Assembly: GCA_002499585.1 (NCBI GenBank)
Contig: DAMH01000030.1
Coordinates: 1 to 64,000, forward strand
From: Euryarchaeota archaeon UBA552
GTDB taxonomy: Archaea > Thermoplasmatota > Poseidoniia > Poseidoniales > Thalassarchaeaceae
Reading direction: 5' to 3'
Length of the DNA stretch: 64,000 nt
In this document: positions 7,679-16,370 of the stretch, piece by piece
Position numbering within the stretch: position 1 is the stretch's first letter
Layout of the letters: each line of letters opens with the position of its first letter
Made by a program: the position numbers and the translations under genes
The notes under the pieces: model-generated
Told to the model about the DNA's origin: nothing
Seen by the model: the letters and a program-made list of their open reading frames with translations, nothing else
Databases searched by the model: none

Positions 7679-7957
7679 GTGTCAGACCGCAATGAAACAC
7701 CACATTTGATACTCCAAGAACTTGGTCAGAAAAAGTGCAATGGAGATGTCCAAACCGCCACGGAGAACATCACCATAAGCCAGATCAAGTCCGTTGTCGA
7801 AAAACAAAAATCAAAACTCACAGGGTCTGACCTGGCTGCAATGTGCAGAGAGGTCATGGGCACCTGCGTAGCAATGAGGGTAAAAGTTGAGGGCATGGAA
7901 GCCCGAGAAGCAATCAAAGCAGTAAAGGAAGGGAGATTTAACGAACATTTCGAATAA
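7679..7957 (+). CDS. rpl11: Ribosomal protein uL11, C-terminal domain only
   Basis: A 92-residue product that aligns with just the last half of archaeal L11: TPHLILQELG, ITISQIKSVVE, then MCREVMGTCVAMRVKVEG, the 23S-binding C-terminal domain. The usual N-terminal domain of about 70 residues (proline-rich PPLGPALGP), which contacts the P-stalk base and elongation factors, is absent. It cannot be hidden upstream: the frame has a stop at 7673 and only 74 bp separate it from spt5. The start is GTG 7679, backed by a good ribosome-binding site GAGGTGA six bases upstream. Position between spt5 and rpl1 is the standard place for rpl11. Confidence 0.85.
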   Translation: MSDRNETPHLILQELGQKKCNGDVQTATENITISQIKSVVEKQKSKLTGSDLAAMCREVMGTCVAMRVKVEGMEAREAIKAVKEGRFNEHFE

Positions 7958-7973
7958 TTAGCATAACACGAGT

Positions 7974-8002
7974 TGCGGGAGAGGTGAACCTCGCTGACCG
8001 CA
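7974..8002 (+). promoter_or_regulatory. Two-helix RNA hairpin before rpl1, putative L1 translational operator
   Basis: In the mRNA, TGCGG (7974-7978) pairs with CCGCA (7998-8002) and GAGG (7981-7984) pairs with CCTC (7989-7992) around a TGAA loop. Between the helices lies an asymmetric internal loop, GA on one side and GCTGA on the other. The structure ends directly before the rpl1 ribosome-binding site AGGGGTGA (8002-8009). Two short helices around an asymmetric purine-rich loop is the architecture bound by L1 in 23S rRNA and in its own mRNA in methanogens. The assignment is inference. Confidence 0.5.
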
Positions 8003-8017
8003 GGGGTGAAAGAAAAT

Positions 8018-8662
8018 ATGGAAAGTGCATTAAAAAAAGCAATTGAAGAAGCGGTCTCCTCCGCAAAGGAACGCAAGTTCAATGAAAGCCTGGAAATCTC
8101 GTTCACCATCAAAGATGTTGACCTCAAGAACCCTGCCAACCGTATACAAGAGGAGGTTCGCCTTCCATCAGGTAGAGGTCGTGACGTCAAAATAGCGATG
8201 TTTGCAGGTGGCGAAATGGCAACCAAAGCTGAGGCAGCAGGTCTCGAAATAATTGATCCCACGACAATTGAAGATCTTGGTGGAAATAGGCAAAAAGCCA
8301 GAAAATTAGCAAATAGCATGGATTTTTTCCTATCAGAGATACCGCACATGGGTACTGTTGGCCGATTTCTGGGCATAGTTCTAGGCCCTCGGGGCAAAAT
8401 GCCGAGGCCTGTACCGCCCAACCTAGATCCCGGTATGATGGCTGCCGGCCTCAGAAATACGACTATAATCAGATCAAGGGATAGAGTGACCTTTCATGCA
8501 GCCTTCGGAACACGGGATCAATCCATAGAGGATCTCACAGGGAACGTCCTTGCAGTATGGAATCGTGTAGTTGGGAAGCTTGAGAGGGGTTCAATGAACA
8601 TCCGCTCTTGTTACATCAAGACGTCAATGGGTCCCTCAGTAAAAGTGGAGGTGCTCTCATGA
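8018..8662 (+). CDS. rpl1: Ribosomal protein uL1
   Basis: A 214-residue L1, the mobile stalk protein at the ribosomal exit site. It shows the RNA-binding and fold signatures FFLSEIPHMGTVGRFLGIVLGPRGKMP (middle, about 98-125) and the C-terminal return of domain I ending VKVEVLS. I choose ATG 8018 because AGGGGTGA lies eight bases upstream; an in-frame GTG at 8006 would sit at the edge of the hairpin at 7974-8002. Its stop overlaps the start of rpl10 by four bases. Likely autoregulated through that hairpin. Confidence 0.92.
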   Translation: MESALKKAIEEAVSSAKERKFNESLEISFTIKDVDLKNPANRIQEEVRLPSGRGRDVKIAMFAGGEMATKAEAAGLEIIDPTTIEDLGGNRQKARKLANSMDFFLSEIPHMGTVGRFLGIVLGPRGKMPRPVPPNLDPGMMAAGLRNTTIIRSRDRVTFHAAFGTRDQSIEDLTGNVLAVWNRVVGKLERGSMNIRSCYIKTSMGPSVKVEVLS

Positions 8663-9687
8663 TACCAAAGATTGCCCCATGGAAGAAGAGTCGTGTTGAA
8701 GATTTGGCCGGACTTCTGAACTCTGAGGGTGTGATAGGCATAGTCGACATAGGAGGCGTCCCAGGAAAGAACATGTTAGACATGCGGGCCTCACTCAGAT
8801 CTAAAATGTCGATAACCATGGCTAAGAAGTCACTCATCAGAAGAGCTTGGGAATCATCCGGTAAGAAACCAGAAACTCTCGAGTTGCTCTTTGAGAGCTC
8901 CACTCAACCAGCCATAGTACATACTAAATCAATGAACGCCTTTGAATTAAGTGACGAGCTGTCGAAGACCAAACAAGGAAGGGCTGCCAAGGAAGGTGAG
9001 CTTGCACCAATGGACATTATTGTTGAGAAAGGCCCAACTCAATTTGGGCCCGGTCCGATCGTCGGAGAATTCAACGCTGTGGGGATTCCTGCAAAAATAG
9101 ACAAGGGCAAGGTCGCGATACAAAAAACAGTCACGGCGGTGGAAAAAGGTCAACCCATATCTGCAGATCTAGGAATAATGCTTTCCAAGTTGGACATCAA
9201 CCCAATCGAAATTGGAATTATTCTCACGGGAGCGATCGAAGACGGCCTAGTCCTAATGGCAGATGACCTAGACATCGACTTAGACGGTGTAAAGAATGAT
9301 TTGGCCGTCGCCACATCCCGAGCTTTCAACCTAGCGGTTGAGATCACGTACATATCATCAGAGACGCTTCCAACGCTTTTGGCGGCTGCTAAATCTAATG
9401 CGCTGAGCCTTGCAGTCAACTCTGGACACATAAATGACGATTCAGCGGCCTTGATACTTCTCAAGGCCAAAACGCAGGCGCTTGGTCTCGCAGGCCAGTT
9501 AGATTCCAGTGCACTCGATGACGAGATCGCGTCCATGCTTAACGCATCTGCCGCGACCACACATCAAGGTGATATGTCGACAGATTCCTCGTCTGTCGAT
9601 AATGATTCGGAGGTTCAATCCGATGAAGAGGAAGAAGAGGAAGAGGAGGAGACTGGGTTCGGAGGACTCGGGGACCTCTTCGGATAA
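8659..9687 (+). CDS. rpl10: Ribosomal protein uL10 (acidic stalk protein P0)
   Basis: A 342-residue archaeal P0/L10, the base of the stalk that carries L12 dimers and recruits translation GTPases. The N-terminal rRNA-binding domain (about 1-110) contains the region IGIVDIGGVPGKNMLDMRASL. It is followed by the archaeal insertion domain, helical L12-binding spine segments (about 230-300), and an acidic run ending in TGFGGLGDLFG, the conserved factor-binding tail. It overlaps rpl1 (ATGA) and its stop abuts rpl12. The same tail pattern closes rpl12. Confidence 0.92.
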   Translation: MIPKIAPWKKSRVEDLAGLLNSEGVIGIVDIGGVPGKNMLDMRASLRSKMSITMAKKSLIRRAWESSGKKPETLELLFESSTQPAIVHTKSMNAFELSDELSKTKQGRAAKEGELAPMDIIVEKGPTQFGPGPIVGEFNAVGIPAKIDKGKVAIQKTVTAVEKGQPISADLGIMLSKLDINPIEIGIILTGAIEDGLVLMADDLDIDLDGVKNDLAVATSRAFNLAVEITYISSETLPTLLAAAKSNALSLAVNSGHINDDSAALILLKAKTQALGLAGQLDSSALDDEIASMLNASAATTHQGDMSTDSSSVDNDSEVQSDEEEEEEEEETGFGGLGDLFG

Positions 9688-9701
9688 TGAAGGTGAAAAA
9701 A

Positions 9702-10016
9702 ATGGAGTATGTATACGCAGCAATGATACTGCACTCAGCAGGAAAGACGATTGACGAAAAGGGCATCACCGCGGTTCTAGAATCCGCGGGAGTAGATGTC
9801 GACGCCGCACGAGTGAAGGGTCTAGTTGCCTCGCTGGCATCGGTCGACATCGAAGAAGCGATGTCTACTGCAATCGCTGCACCTGTCGCTGCTGCCGCCC
9901 CGGCCGCAGGTCCGGCTGGTGGGACAGCGGAAGCAGCGGCCCCAGCAGAGGATGCTGCCGAAGAGGAAGAGGAGGAGGACTCTGGCTTCGAAGGCCTAGG
10001 TTCTCTCTTCGGCTAA
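9702..10016 (+). CDS. rpl12: Ribosomal protein P1 (archaeal L12)
   Basis: A 104-residue stalk protein. The N-terminal dimerisation domain starts MEYVYAAMILHSAGK, followed by an Ala/Pro-rich hinge (about 65-87) and an acidic tail ending DSGFEGLGSLFG, which binds elongation factors. I prefer ATG 9702, since MEYVYAA is the normal archaeal start and AAGGTGA lies just upstream; an in-frame ATG at 9687 touches the rpl10 stop. It is the last gene of the ftsZ-to-rpl12 run; the convergent GTPase gene ends 55 bp away. Confidence 0.92.
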   Translation: MEYVYAAMILHSAGKTIDEKGITAVLESAGVDVDAARVKGLVASLASVDIEEAMSTAIAAPVAAAAPAAGPAGGTAEAAAPAEDAAEEEEEEDSGFEGLGSLFG

Positions 10017-10071
10017 TCGACGGACGCGGTTTTACAATCGAAAAGGCCCTCGGCGTAAGCGTTGAGGAACG

Positions 10072-11340
10072 TCACGTCTTAGCATGGATCTTGATGACAT
10101 CTGACATCGATATCAGGGATTCTCCGCCAATTGATCTCCCGGACAGGGCATTCGACGCACGTATGAATCCCGACCCTAGATCAGTATGAATTCCATAGGC
10201 CAGGTCTCTGGCGGTCGATCCCTCTGGTAGGATAATCGCATCTGGGAGGATCCTGTTCTCTGTGTCAACCCATTTTCCCTCATCTGCCACCGGATAGGCG
10301 ACTATTCTGGATAAATCTTGAAACACGACTTTTGACAAGAGGTCGACGAGACCATTTCCTTCTATTTCAGACATTTTCTCCCTGATCCTTTCCAAGACCT
10401 TTCTCTGTGTGGGAGTGACTGGTATATCCTGGTTGATTGTGAATGATGAGGGGTGATCACCCGACCTGTAAGAAACCAAACCCGATCCTCGTGCTTTATC
10501 CAAGGTGAATTCAGCTTCGGAGGAGGTTCCCATGCATGTGATGTTCAGAGTTCGAAAATATTCTAAAATCCGTTGTAATTCCATTTTCCCTATTTTGTCG
10601 ACTTTGTTAATTGCAACTGCGATTGGGAACATGGACATCCTGATTGCGGATGAAATGGATCTCAGGGTTTCTTCCCCCCATGTCCAAGGTTGGTCGTTGG
10701 CACCACTGGATTTTGCAGCTTTGATCCCAACGATTGCATCCTTCTCCGACCCTCCGAGACCGCTAATCATCTGATGAACAAATTCAACGAGAGCTTTGTC
10801 ACCGCCTGACTGCACCTTCCTCGCGCCTCTGGACCAGCCTTGTTTTAGTATGGACGTCAGCCATAATTCAATTTCTTCAATTAAGAATTCAAACTCTTGG
10901 ACCGGGCTTGAGGCCTCTCCCTCGGAGTAGTTACCATCCAAATCTGTTGATCCTGAGGCGTCAATTATCTGTATTAAAGCGTCACATCGAGAAAGGTCCG
11001 AAAGAAATTGATTGCCCCTGCCCCTCCCTTCATTCGCCCCAGGAACTAGTCCCGCGACATCAACCATAGTTACCGGAACTAATCTTCTGAATCCTACACA
11101 AGATCCTGACTTTGGATTACATACGCTTCCACCGCGCTCATCCTCCTGTCGCTTGGTGGTAATGATTTCCTCGGAAATATTGTGACATGGACAAGGATCG
11201 GGCACGGGGATCCATGCGACCCCGATGTTTGGCTCAATCGTTGTAAAGGGATAATCCGCTATGTCCACAGGTGTACTGGTTAATGATGAAAATGACGTGG
11301 ATTTTCCAACATTCGGCTTACCGACCAGACCCACTCGCAT
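10072..11340 (-). CDS. Obg-related GTPase of the YchF/OLA1 type with TGS domain
   Basis: A ribosome-associated P-loop GTPase or ATPase. It has G1 GKPNVGKS at the very start, G3 DVAGLVPGA, a G4 segment NKVDK near residue 250, and a C-terminal TGS-like region (about 340-420; RDLAYGIHTDLGSGFIRA). A cysteine-rich insertion (DPCPCH, then CNPKSGSC) follows the first switch, as seen in the archaeal branch. The ATG at 11340 gives the family start MRVGLVGKPNVGKS; a GTG at 11364 would add eight residues. It is convergent with rpl12 and about 40 bp after the polytopic protein at 11381-13042. Confidence 0.85.
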   Translation of the reverse strand: MRVGLVGKPNVGKSTSFSSLTSTPVDIADYPFTTIEPNIGVAWIPVPDPCPCHNISEEIITTKRQEDERGGSVCNPKSGSCVGFRRLVPVTMVDVAGLVPGANEGRGRGNQFLSDLSRCDALIQIIDASGSTDLDGNYSEGEASSPVQEFEFLIEEIELWLTSILKQGWSRGARKVQSGGDKALVEFVHQMISGLGGSEKDAIVGIKAAKSSGANDQPWTWGEETLRSISSAIRMSMFPIAVAINKVDKIGKMELQRILEYFRTLNITCMGTSSEAEFTLDKARGSGLVSYRSGDHPSSFTINQDIPVTPTQRKVLERIREKMSEIEGNGLVDLLSKVVFQDLSRIVAYPVADEGKWVDTENRILPDAIILPEGSTARDLAYGIHTDLGSGFIRASNALSGRSIGGESLISMSDVIKIHAKT

Positions 11341-11380
11341 GGCAGATGCTGGAGCGTGACTCACAACAATCTACCGATAT

Positions 11381-13042
11381 TCAGATTTCTGTAGGAGCGC
11401 CGGGTACCTCGGTATCACTTGCTGGTATCAATAAAGTGTCTATGTCCGCCCCAGCGGACAAGACCGATCTAATGGTCGTAGACTTCGCGATTGTGTATGT
11501 TTCTATTTTCCGATTATCAGATATGACGTCATCGGATTGCAAACTTCCATGGAATAATCCCCTTACGATGTTTATTGTATGGAGGATTACCGCTAAGACT
11601 GTGCCGTAAAAAATGACTGAACCCACGACGGCGAATCGCTCTGAGAGCGAGGAGCTCATTTCTACATCGAATTGTGCAAGTGATAAATCGATAGATTCTG
11701 AAATCAAAATGCAAATCAGACCGGTGGCACTGGATGTCAAAAACATCCAGTATCCAGTTCTTGTTCTCTCTGGAGACGGTAATGATCTCTTTGTAATCGC
11801 CGGGTATAGATGAAGTTGTATTCCCATGGTCATTGGGATGAAGAATATCCAGAGAGTGAAGAGTTCGATTGTCCGCAGCAATGGCTCGTAAGTTTGAAAA
11901 CCGGCTATTGAGGGGGACCTGAATGAATAATTTAGTAGCCATACTATAACCAGCGCTATGGAGGAGGAAACTAATATTGCCATTCCGTTGGTTATTTGAG
12001 GTGATTTTCCGCTCGAACGAATAGTTCCCACGATGTTGGCCGAAAGTGCCAGCATCGGGGCAAGGGACATTGCCATCAGGAACGTTCCAAACATCCTAGT
12101 TGAGTCTGAAACGGATGAGATTGTGGATTCTGGATTTATGAGTCCAGAGAATAAGCCTCCATCCAGACTTTTATACGCTGAAGTCGTGATAATCAATCCG
12201 ACAAGCACAGTTCCACTCAGAGTTCTAGACCACAATGGAGTTCTGGATCCGATTGCTGATGAGTAGAGTGCTAACGCAGCGATTGACCACAAGAAAAATG
12301 GCGTCCCGAACAATCTAGTAGATAGCCAAGGATCTGTGACCACAGATGTTCCGTCTGAGATAATGGATGCTACCACTAACAACGGGCCGGATATTAGTGC
12401 AAACATAAGCAGCCAGCCGGGTTCTCTTGGGCTTTGGGTCCTGTTAGAGAAAGTGAGGAGGAGATTGAGCAGAATAGCACCATATGATAGAGCAATCATA
12501 CCTGTTCCGACCAGAGTAATGTCAACACCTAGTGGTTCAGAGTTGTGAGAGGCCACGAATAGAACGAGTACCCCCAAGGTCCAAGGGGTTGCGACCAATG
12601 TAGCATTCCTTTCGCTCGGGAGACCTCCCGGGGTAGCGCACAAAATTGGTAAAATATGCAACATAGAGCCTACAATCACCATACCGATGAAACCGTACAA
12701 ACCTGCAACGGTTCCCGCTGAAATCAGTGTCGAGGAAGATGGGGCGTAGCCCCATCCGGACAATGAAATTAGGGCATACTGATCATGGCCGACCCATATG
12801 CCGAGGAATGTGAAGCAAATCGAAATAAAAAGCCAAAGCGATCCGATTATTATCCACGCTCTGGACGCTGATCCTGGTCTTCCTTCTGCGAAATCGATAG
12901 CGGGACCTAGCGCCTTTTCGAGGACAAACATTCCAATCGGTTTCAGAACATCACCAAGAACGCCCAAACCTCGGCTGGAAATGACGAAAAAGGAAAACAA
13001 TGCAACCCAGAATATCAAAAGTGCTTGTATATCCATAAACAT
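11381..13042 (-). CDS. Polytopic membrane protein resembling heme-copper oxidase subunit I, ligands not evident
   Basis: A 553-residue protein with about 12 transmembrane helices. Two segments follow the same pattern, Gly/Met-rich helix then LH-x2-P and LPS-x-R: GSMLHILPILCATPGGLPSE near residue 130 and GIQLHLYPAITKRSLPSPE near 410. This resembles the helix-loop motif (YYxxPxLTGR) of heme-copper oxidase subunit I-like proteins. However, the paired CuB histidines and the HxxxY cross-link motif of true oxidases are missing, so function is unassigned. A two-helix partner is encoded directly upstream with a four-base gap. Scattered histidines in helices (GHDQ, ILHTINIV) leave heme binding possible. 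Confidence 0.5.
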   Translation of the reverse strand: MFMDIQALLIFWVALFSFFVISSRGLGVLGDVLKPIGMFVLEKALGPAIDFAEGRPGSASRAWIIIGSLWLFISICFTFLGIWVGHDQYALISLSGWGYAPSSSTLISAGTVAGLYGFIGMVIVGSMLHILPILCATPGGLPSERNATLVATPWTLGVLVLFVASHNSEPLGVDITLVGTGMIALSYGAILLNLLLTFSNRTQSPREPGWLLMFALISGPLLVVASIISDGTSVVTDPWLSTRLFGTPFFLWSIAALALYSSAIGSRTPLWSRTLSGTVLVGLIITTSAYKSLDGGLFSGLINPESTISSVSDSTRMFGTFLMAMSLAPMLALSANIVGTIRSSGKSPQITNGMAILVSSSIALVIVWLLNYSFRSPSIAGFQTYEPLLRTIELFTLWIFFIPMTMGIQLHLYPAITKRSLPSPERTRTGYWMFLTSSATGLICILISESIDLSLAQFDVEMSSSLSERFAVVGSVIFYGTVLAVILHTINIVRGLFHGSLQSDDVISDNRKIETYTIAKSTTIRSVLSAGADIDTLLIPASDTEVPGAPTEI

Positions 13043-13046
13043 GTTA

Positions 13047-13316
13047 TCACTCTCTGGTAACTTCAGTTAAAAGTGTAGAAAGAATCATGGCAGCACCTAC
13101 CAGCATTCCAAGTATAAATATCCATATCTGACCCTTTAATGACGAAAAGGTCTCGAGGTCAGAAACAACAGGCAGGTTCTGCCCGGGGAATACTATGGAA
13201 TGAATGGTGAGGGCCAACAGAGCGATAATGAAGGCCATTACCGAGAGTAGCCAAGAGGATTTTGGCTCAGCATCAGCCTGTAAGAAAACATCAACACCGA
13301 CATCAGGATCTGGCAT
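13047..13316 (-). CDS. Small two-helix membrane protein, partner of the oxidase-like protein
   Basis: An 89-residue protein. After an acidic 20-residue head it has two transmembrane helices (about 24-44 and 63-83) joined by a short loop. I do not recognise the family. It precedes the 553-residue polytopic gene by four bases on the same strand, so both are probably one transcript and one complex. No cysteine, no metal motif; one histidine in helix 1 (TIHSIVFPG). Confidence 0.5.
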   Translation of the reverse strand: MPDPDVGVDVFLQADAEPKSSWLLSVMAFIIALLALTIHSIVFPGQNLPVVSDLETFSSLKGQIWIFILGMLVGAAMILSTLLTEVTRE

Positions 13317-13393
13317 CAGGACACTAACCCACCCATTCGGGTGTTATCCCCACATTCCTTTTGTCCTTAAGCGTTGGGCGGGATGTGTGCAAA

Positions 13394-14521
13394 TCAGGGA
13401 GCACGCATGTATCTCGTTGGATCGCCTCTTCTAGGCATCCCGCTTCCGAATTGAATGGGCATCGACATGTCCGACGAAACCTCATCTAGCCATGTCGAAC
13501 GGCATTTGCAATCCAAACCAGAGAATTCATCAAGATCGGCTGACACTGAGTATCTTTCGATTGCAGCTACTACTTCCCTGTCGCACGCACCACAATTGTG
13601 CGATCCCCTAATTTTGCCTCCTGCTGTTGGGTGGACTATCACCCTGCACTTCAAATGCGAAATCTCCTCATGGCTATCTTGTATCATTTTGACCAAGGAC
13701 CAAAGCCACGGTGGCCTGTATTCTTTATTCCTGTGCAGTCTGTCGACGATTGTTTTTTTCTGTATATTCATTGGATTGACAGAAACTTCGTCACTCAATT
13801 GAGCTACCTCTTTCACCCAACGTGTGGTATGGAACAAAGCATCGCCTTCCGACATGAAAGGAGGTTTGAAGAGCAAATAGGTCTTAACTCCGAAGTTGTG
13901 TTTTCTGAGCCTTTGAACGGCTTTATGCCAAGTTTTCAAATTAAATCCTTTATTGACGTGAAATTTCAGAACTTCATCATCATATGCTTCAAGTCCAATA
14001 GCAACCGTGCAATTTGGTTGGATTGAGGCAAGCCAAGACAGTTTCTCATCTTTGCATAGGTGTGCTTGTGCTTCGACAACCAGGTGAAGTCCCTTTTCAT
14101 GTGTCTCGCGTAGAATGGCCTCTTGCCATTCGACTGGAATCTCCCTATCCTCGAAAAATGTTCCTGATGTGTATACTTTAACCATCTGACAGCCTTCAAA
14201 ATCATTTGTCCTTCTCTTTGCTTCATCCCACTGGGAAAAAAGATCGCCTGCTGTAATATCGTCTCTAACATCGTTGAAATAGCCACAAAATGTACATCCC
14301 GATTTCCACCACCAAGTGCAACCCTTGGTGCGCAGAATCACAGTTGCTGCTGTACAGGGGGTACCGTCAGGCAGAACTTCTGGGGTCAGGTAAACTGTTG
14401 CTGGCCTTTTGGCATCCCAGGATTCTCTTCTTTCCACCGAAGATGGTAGGTTCTCGGGTGCCTTAACCAGTTCATGCAGCCTAGAGGGCGGATGTTTTCC
14501 CTTCAATAGCGGCACGGCCAT
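13394..14521 (-). CDS. Archaeosine synthase radical SAM subunit RaSEA
   Basis: A 375-residue radical SAM enzyme that, with the lysine-transferring ArcS, converts preQ0-lysine in archaeal tRNA to archaeosine. The iron-sulfur motif is Cys68-x7-Cys76-x2-Cys79 (GCTWWWKSGCTFCGYF), with the RaSEA-type neighbourhood VKVYTSGTFFE, VEAQAHL and GLEAYDDEV. The C-terminal domain carries further cysteine pairs (NCGACD; CKCR) expected for the family. The ATG at 14521 is chosen; a longer frame to 14602 would run into the promoter of the divergent transporter. Neighbours are unrelated to tRNA modification. An alternative is another Elp3-like radical SAM protein, which I find less likely. Confidence 0.82.
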   Translation of the reverse strand: MAVPLLKGKHPPSRLHELVKAPENLPSSVERRESWDAKRPATVYLTPEVLPDGTPCTAATVILRTKGCTWWWKSGCTFCGYFNDVRDDITAGDLFSQWDEAKRRTNDFEGCQMVKVYTSGTFFEDREIPVEWQEAILRETHEKGLHLVVEAQAHLCKDEKLSWLASIQPNCTVAIGLEAYDDEVLKFHVNKGFNLKTWHKAVQRLRKHNFGVKTYLLFKPPFMSEGDALFHTTRWVKEVAQLSDEVSVNPMNIQKKTIVDRLHRNKEYRPPWLWSLVKMIQDSHEEISHLKCRVIVHPTAGGKIRGSHNCGACDREVVAAIERYSVSADLDEFSGLDCKCRSTWLDEVSSDMSMPIQFGSGMPRRGDPTRYMRAP

Positions 14522-14627
14522 GCCTCTGCGTCTGGAGTAACAGTATTGAATATGAGTGAGGAATCCTGCTGATATCCACAGAACAAAGGTCGGACGATTC
14601 ATACGCTTGAAGTGTTTTGGGCGTTAT

Positions 14628-16370
14628 ATGGGCATCCTCTCTGCATCAGTCAGCGTGGCGAAATCGGATGAAGAAAAAAACAGTTTGCAAGCTTGGTACT
14701 GGTATGACTGGGCGAACCAAGCATTTGCGCTTACAGTCCTGACAGTGGTGGTACCAGCACTGACTGCGGGCATGTATAACACTGCTACTGGCACACAGAG
14801 TGGAGATTCGTTTTATGCGCTGGTGTTGGGGCTCTCAAGTCTTTTTGTGGCAGTTGTGAGCCCCGTTTTGGGTGCTGTGGCAGACAGAATTGAAATTAAA
14901 AAGAAAATTCTCTGGGCATATACGATTGTCGGGGTGGTTTTCACTGCCTTGATGGGTCTTGCCCCTTACCTTGGTGAAGGTACTGACTACATGTTCCTCG
15001 CAGTTTGCCTAGTGGTAGGCAACATTGGATTTGCAGGTGGAAACGTCATCTACTACGCGTTCATGCCATATTTATCAAGAAAGGAAGATGCCGATCATGT
15101 CTCAAGTTGGGGTTATGCTTACGGCTTTATGGGCGGATCGAGTTTATTGATAATTCACCTAGGGTTGGGCCTTGGTTTCGGTTTTTCACCGGGAATTTTG
15201 GCCTTTATTTTTGTTACCAGCGCTCTTTGGTGGTTAGGTTGGGGTTATCAGCTATTCCTCAAGACTCCCGAGCCCAGCCTCCCTAACCCCAAAGAATACG
15301 ATGGTTGGGTGGATGCCGTAAAGGACGGTATTAACGAAGTGGTCAATTCCTTCAGAGAAATAAGAAAATACAAGTCTTTATCGATATTTTTAGTTTCTTA
15401 TCTGTTGTTTTTCGATGGCGTGAATACAATTGGAGGGATAGCGTCAGCATATGGAGAATCGGTGCTTAGGTTGTCTCAGCAGATGAATTTCGTACTCTTG
15501 TTGATGGTGAACATCGTTGCGATCCCCATGACGATAATTGGTGGAAAGGCGGCAAGTCGGTTTGGAACAAAAAGAGTGTTGATCTCTGCACTCGGGGTGT
15601 ATTGCGTCGTCGCCATATTAGCAGTAGGTTTTGCTCCACTCGAACTTGAGGATGATCACCAGAGGTATGATTTCCAGTACGATTGGGATCAAGAAGAGGG
15701 AAAATACCGGCTATCGACACTCTATGACAGAGGGGTCGATTCATGGGTAAGCGACAGTGGTGAGGGCGATGCTGCATTCAGATCGGCTTTCATGGAATAC
15801 CTAGAAAATGAGGATGGGTCGGAAAGAAAGATGCTCGATAAACAGGATGCAATGCTACTTGCGGGCTCGATGGGCGATGAGTTGAGCCATAGATTCAGTT
15901 TTTCTTTCAAGGGAGGTGATGTTGACGGTCAGCGCTCAGTCGGGGATTTACATCCCACGAGAATAGGAGACGGTGAGTTGAGTTGGTGGCCTGAGACGCT
16001 AAGAGAGGAGTTGTGGAAGCCCCTTGGTTTCGGAGTCAACTCCCAGTGGATCCTGTTAGGGACAATGGTAGGAGTTGTTATGGGTACCGTTGGAGCTCAG
16101 GCTAGAAGTATGATGGTCATGATGACACCGCAGACAAAGGCCGCAGAATTTTTTGGATTCTTCGGTTTCATCGGCAAGGCAGCAGCGTTTGTAGGTCCAA
16201 TAATATACGGAATAACTGCGAACATGTATAATTCCAGAGTTGCAGTATTCACCATCATGATAGTAATACTGGCAGGGACGGCGTTGCTTACCATGGTTGA
16301 CCTAGAAGAGGGAGCGTCCGTCGCATCCGAAGTTGATGATGCGGCATGGAAGTTGAACAATGAGGAGTGA
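14628..16370 (+). CDS. MFS transporter of the UMF1 (Atg22-like) family with a large extra loop
   Basis: A 580-residue permease. The UMF1 signature is at the N-terminus (AWYWYDWANQAFALTVLTVV) and about 12 helices follow. The family exports small solutes; its substrates are poorly known. Between late helices (about residues 350-490) there is a hydrophilic insertion of about 130 residues, acidic and Trp-containing (YDWDQEEGKYRL; DELSHRF; WWPETLREELWKP), large for the family and probably on the outer face. The start at ATG 14628 avoids overlap with the divergent RaSEA promoter. It is followed with no gap by an acyltransferase, suggesting a joint role. Confidence 0.78.
   Translation: MGILSASVSVAKSDEEKNSLQAWYWYDWANQAFALTVLTVVVPALTAGMYNTATGTQSGDSFYALVLGLSSLFVAVVSPVLGAVADRIEIKKKILWAYTIVGVVFTALMGLAPYLGEGTDYMFLAVCLVVGNIGFAGGNVIYYAFMPYLSRKEDADHVSSWGYAYGFMGGSSLLIIHLGLGLGFGFSPGILAFIFVTSALWWLGWGYQLFLKTPEPSLPNPKEYDGWVDAVKDGINEVVNSFREIRKYKSLSIFLVSYLLFFDGVNTIGGIASAYGESVLRLSQQMNFVLLLMVNIVAIPMTIIGGKAASRFGTKRVLISALGVYCVVAILAVGFAPLELEDDHQRYDFQYDWDQEEGKYRLSTLYDRGVDSWVSDSGEGDAAFRSAFMEYLENEDGSERKMLDKQDAMLLAGSMGDELSHRFSFSFKGGDVDGQRSVGDLHPTRIGDGELSWWPETLREELWKPLGFGVNSQWILLGTMVGVVMGTVGAQARSMMVMMTPQTKAAEFFGFFGFIGKAAAFVGPIIYGITANMYNSRVAVFTIMIVILAGTALLTMVDLEEGASVASEVDDAAWKLNNEE

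Noticed and set aside
13598..14026. Plus-strand open frame of 142 codons opposite RaSEA
   Set aside because: It is antisense to the conserved radical SAM core, has no family features, and no promoter or ribosome-binding site.
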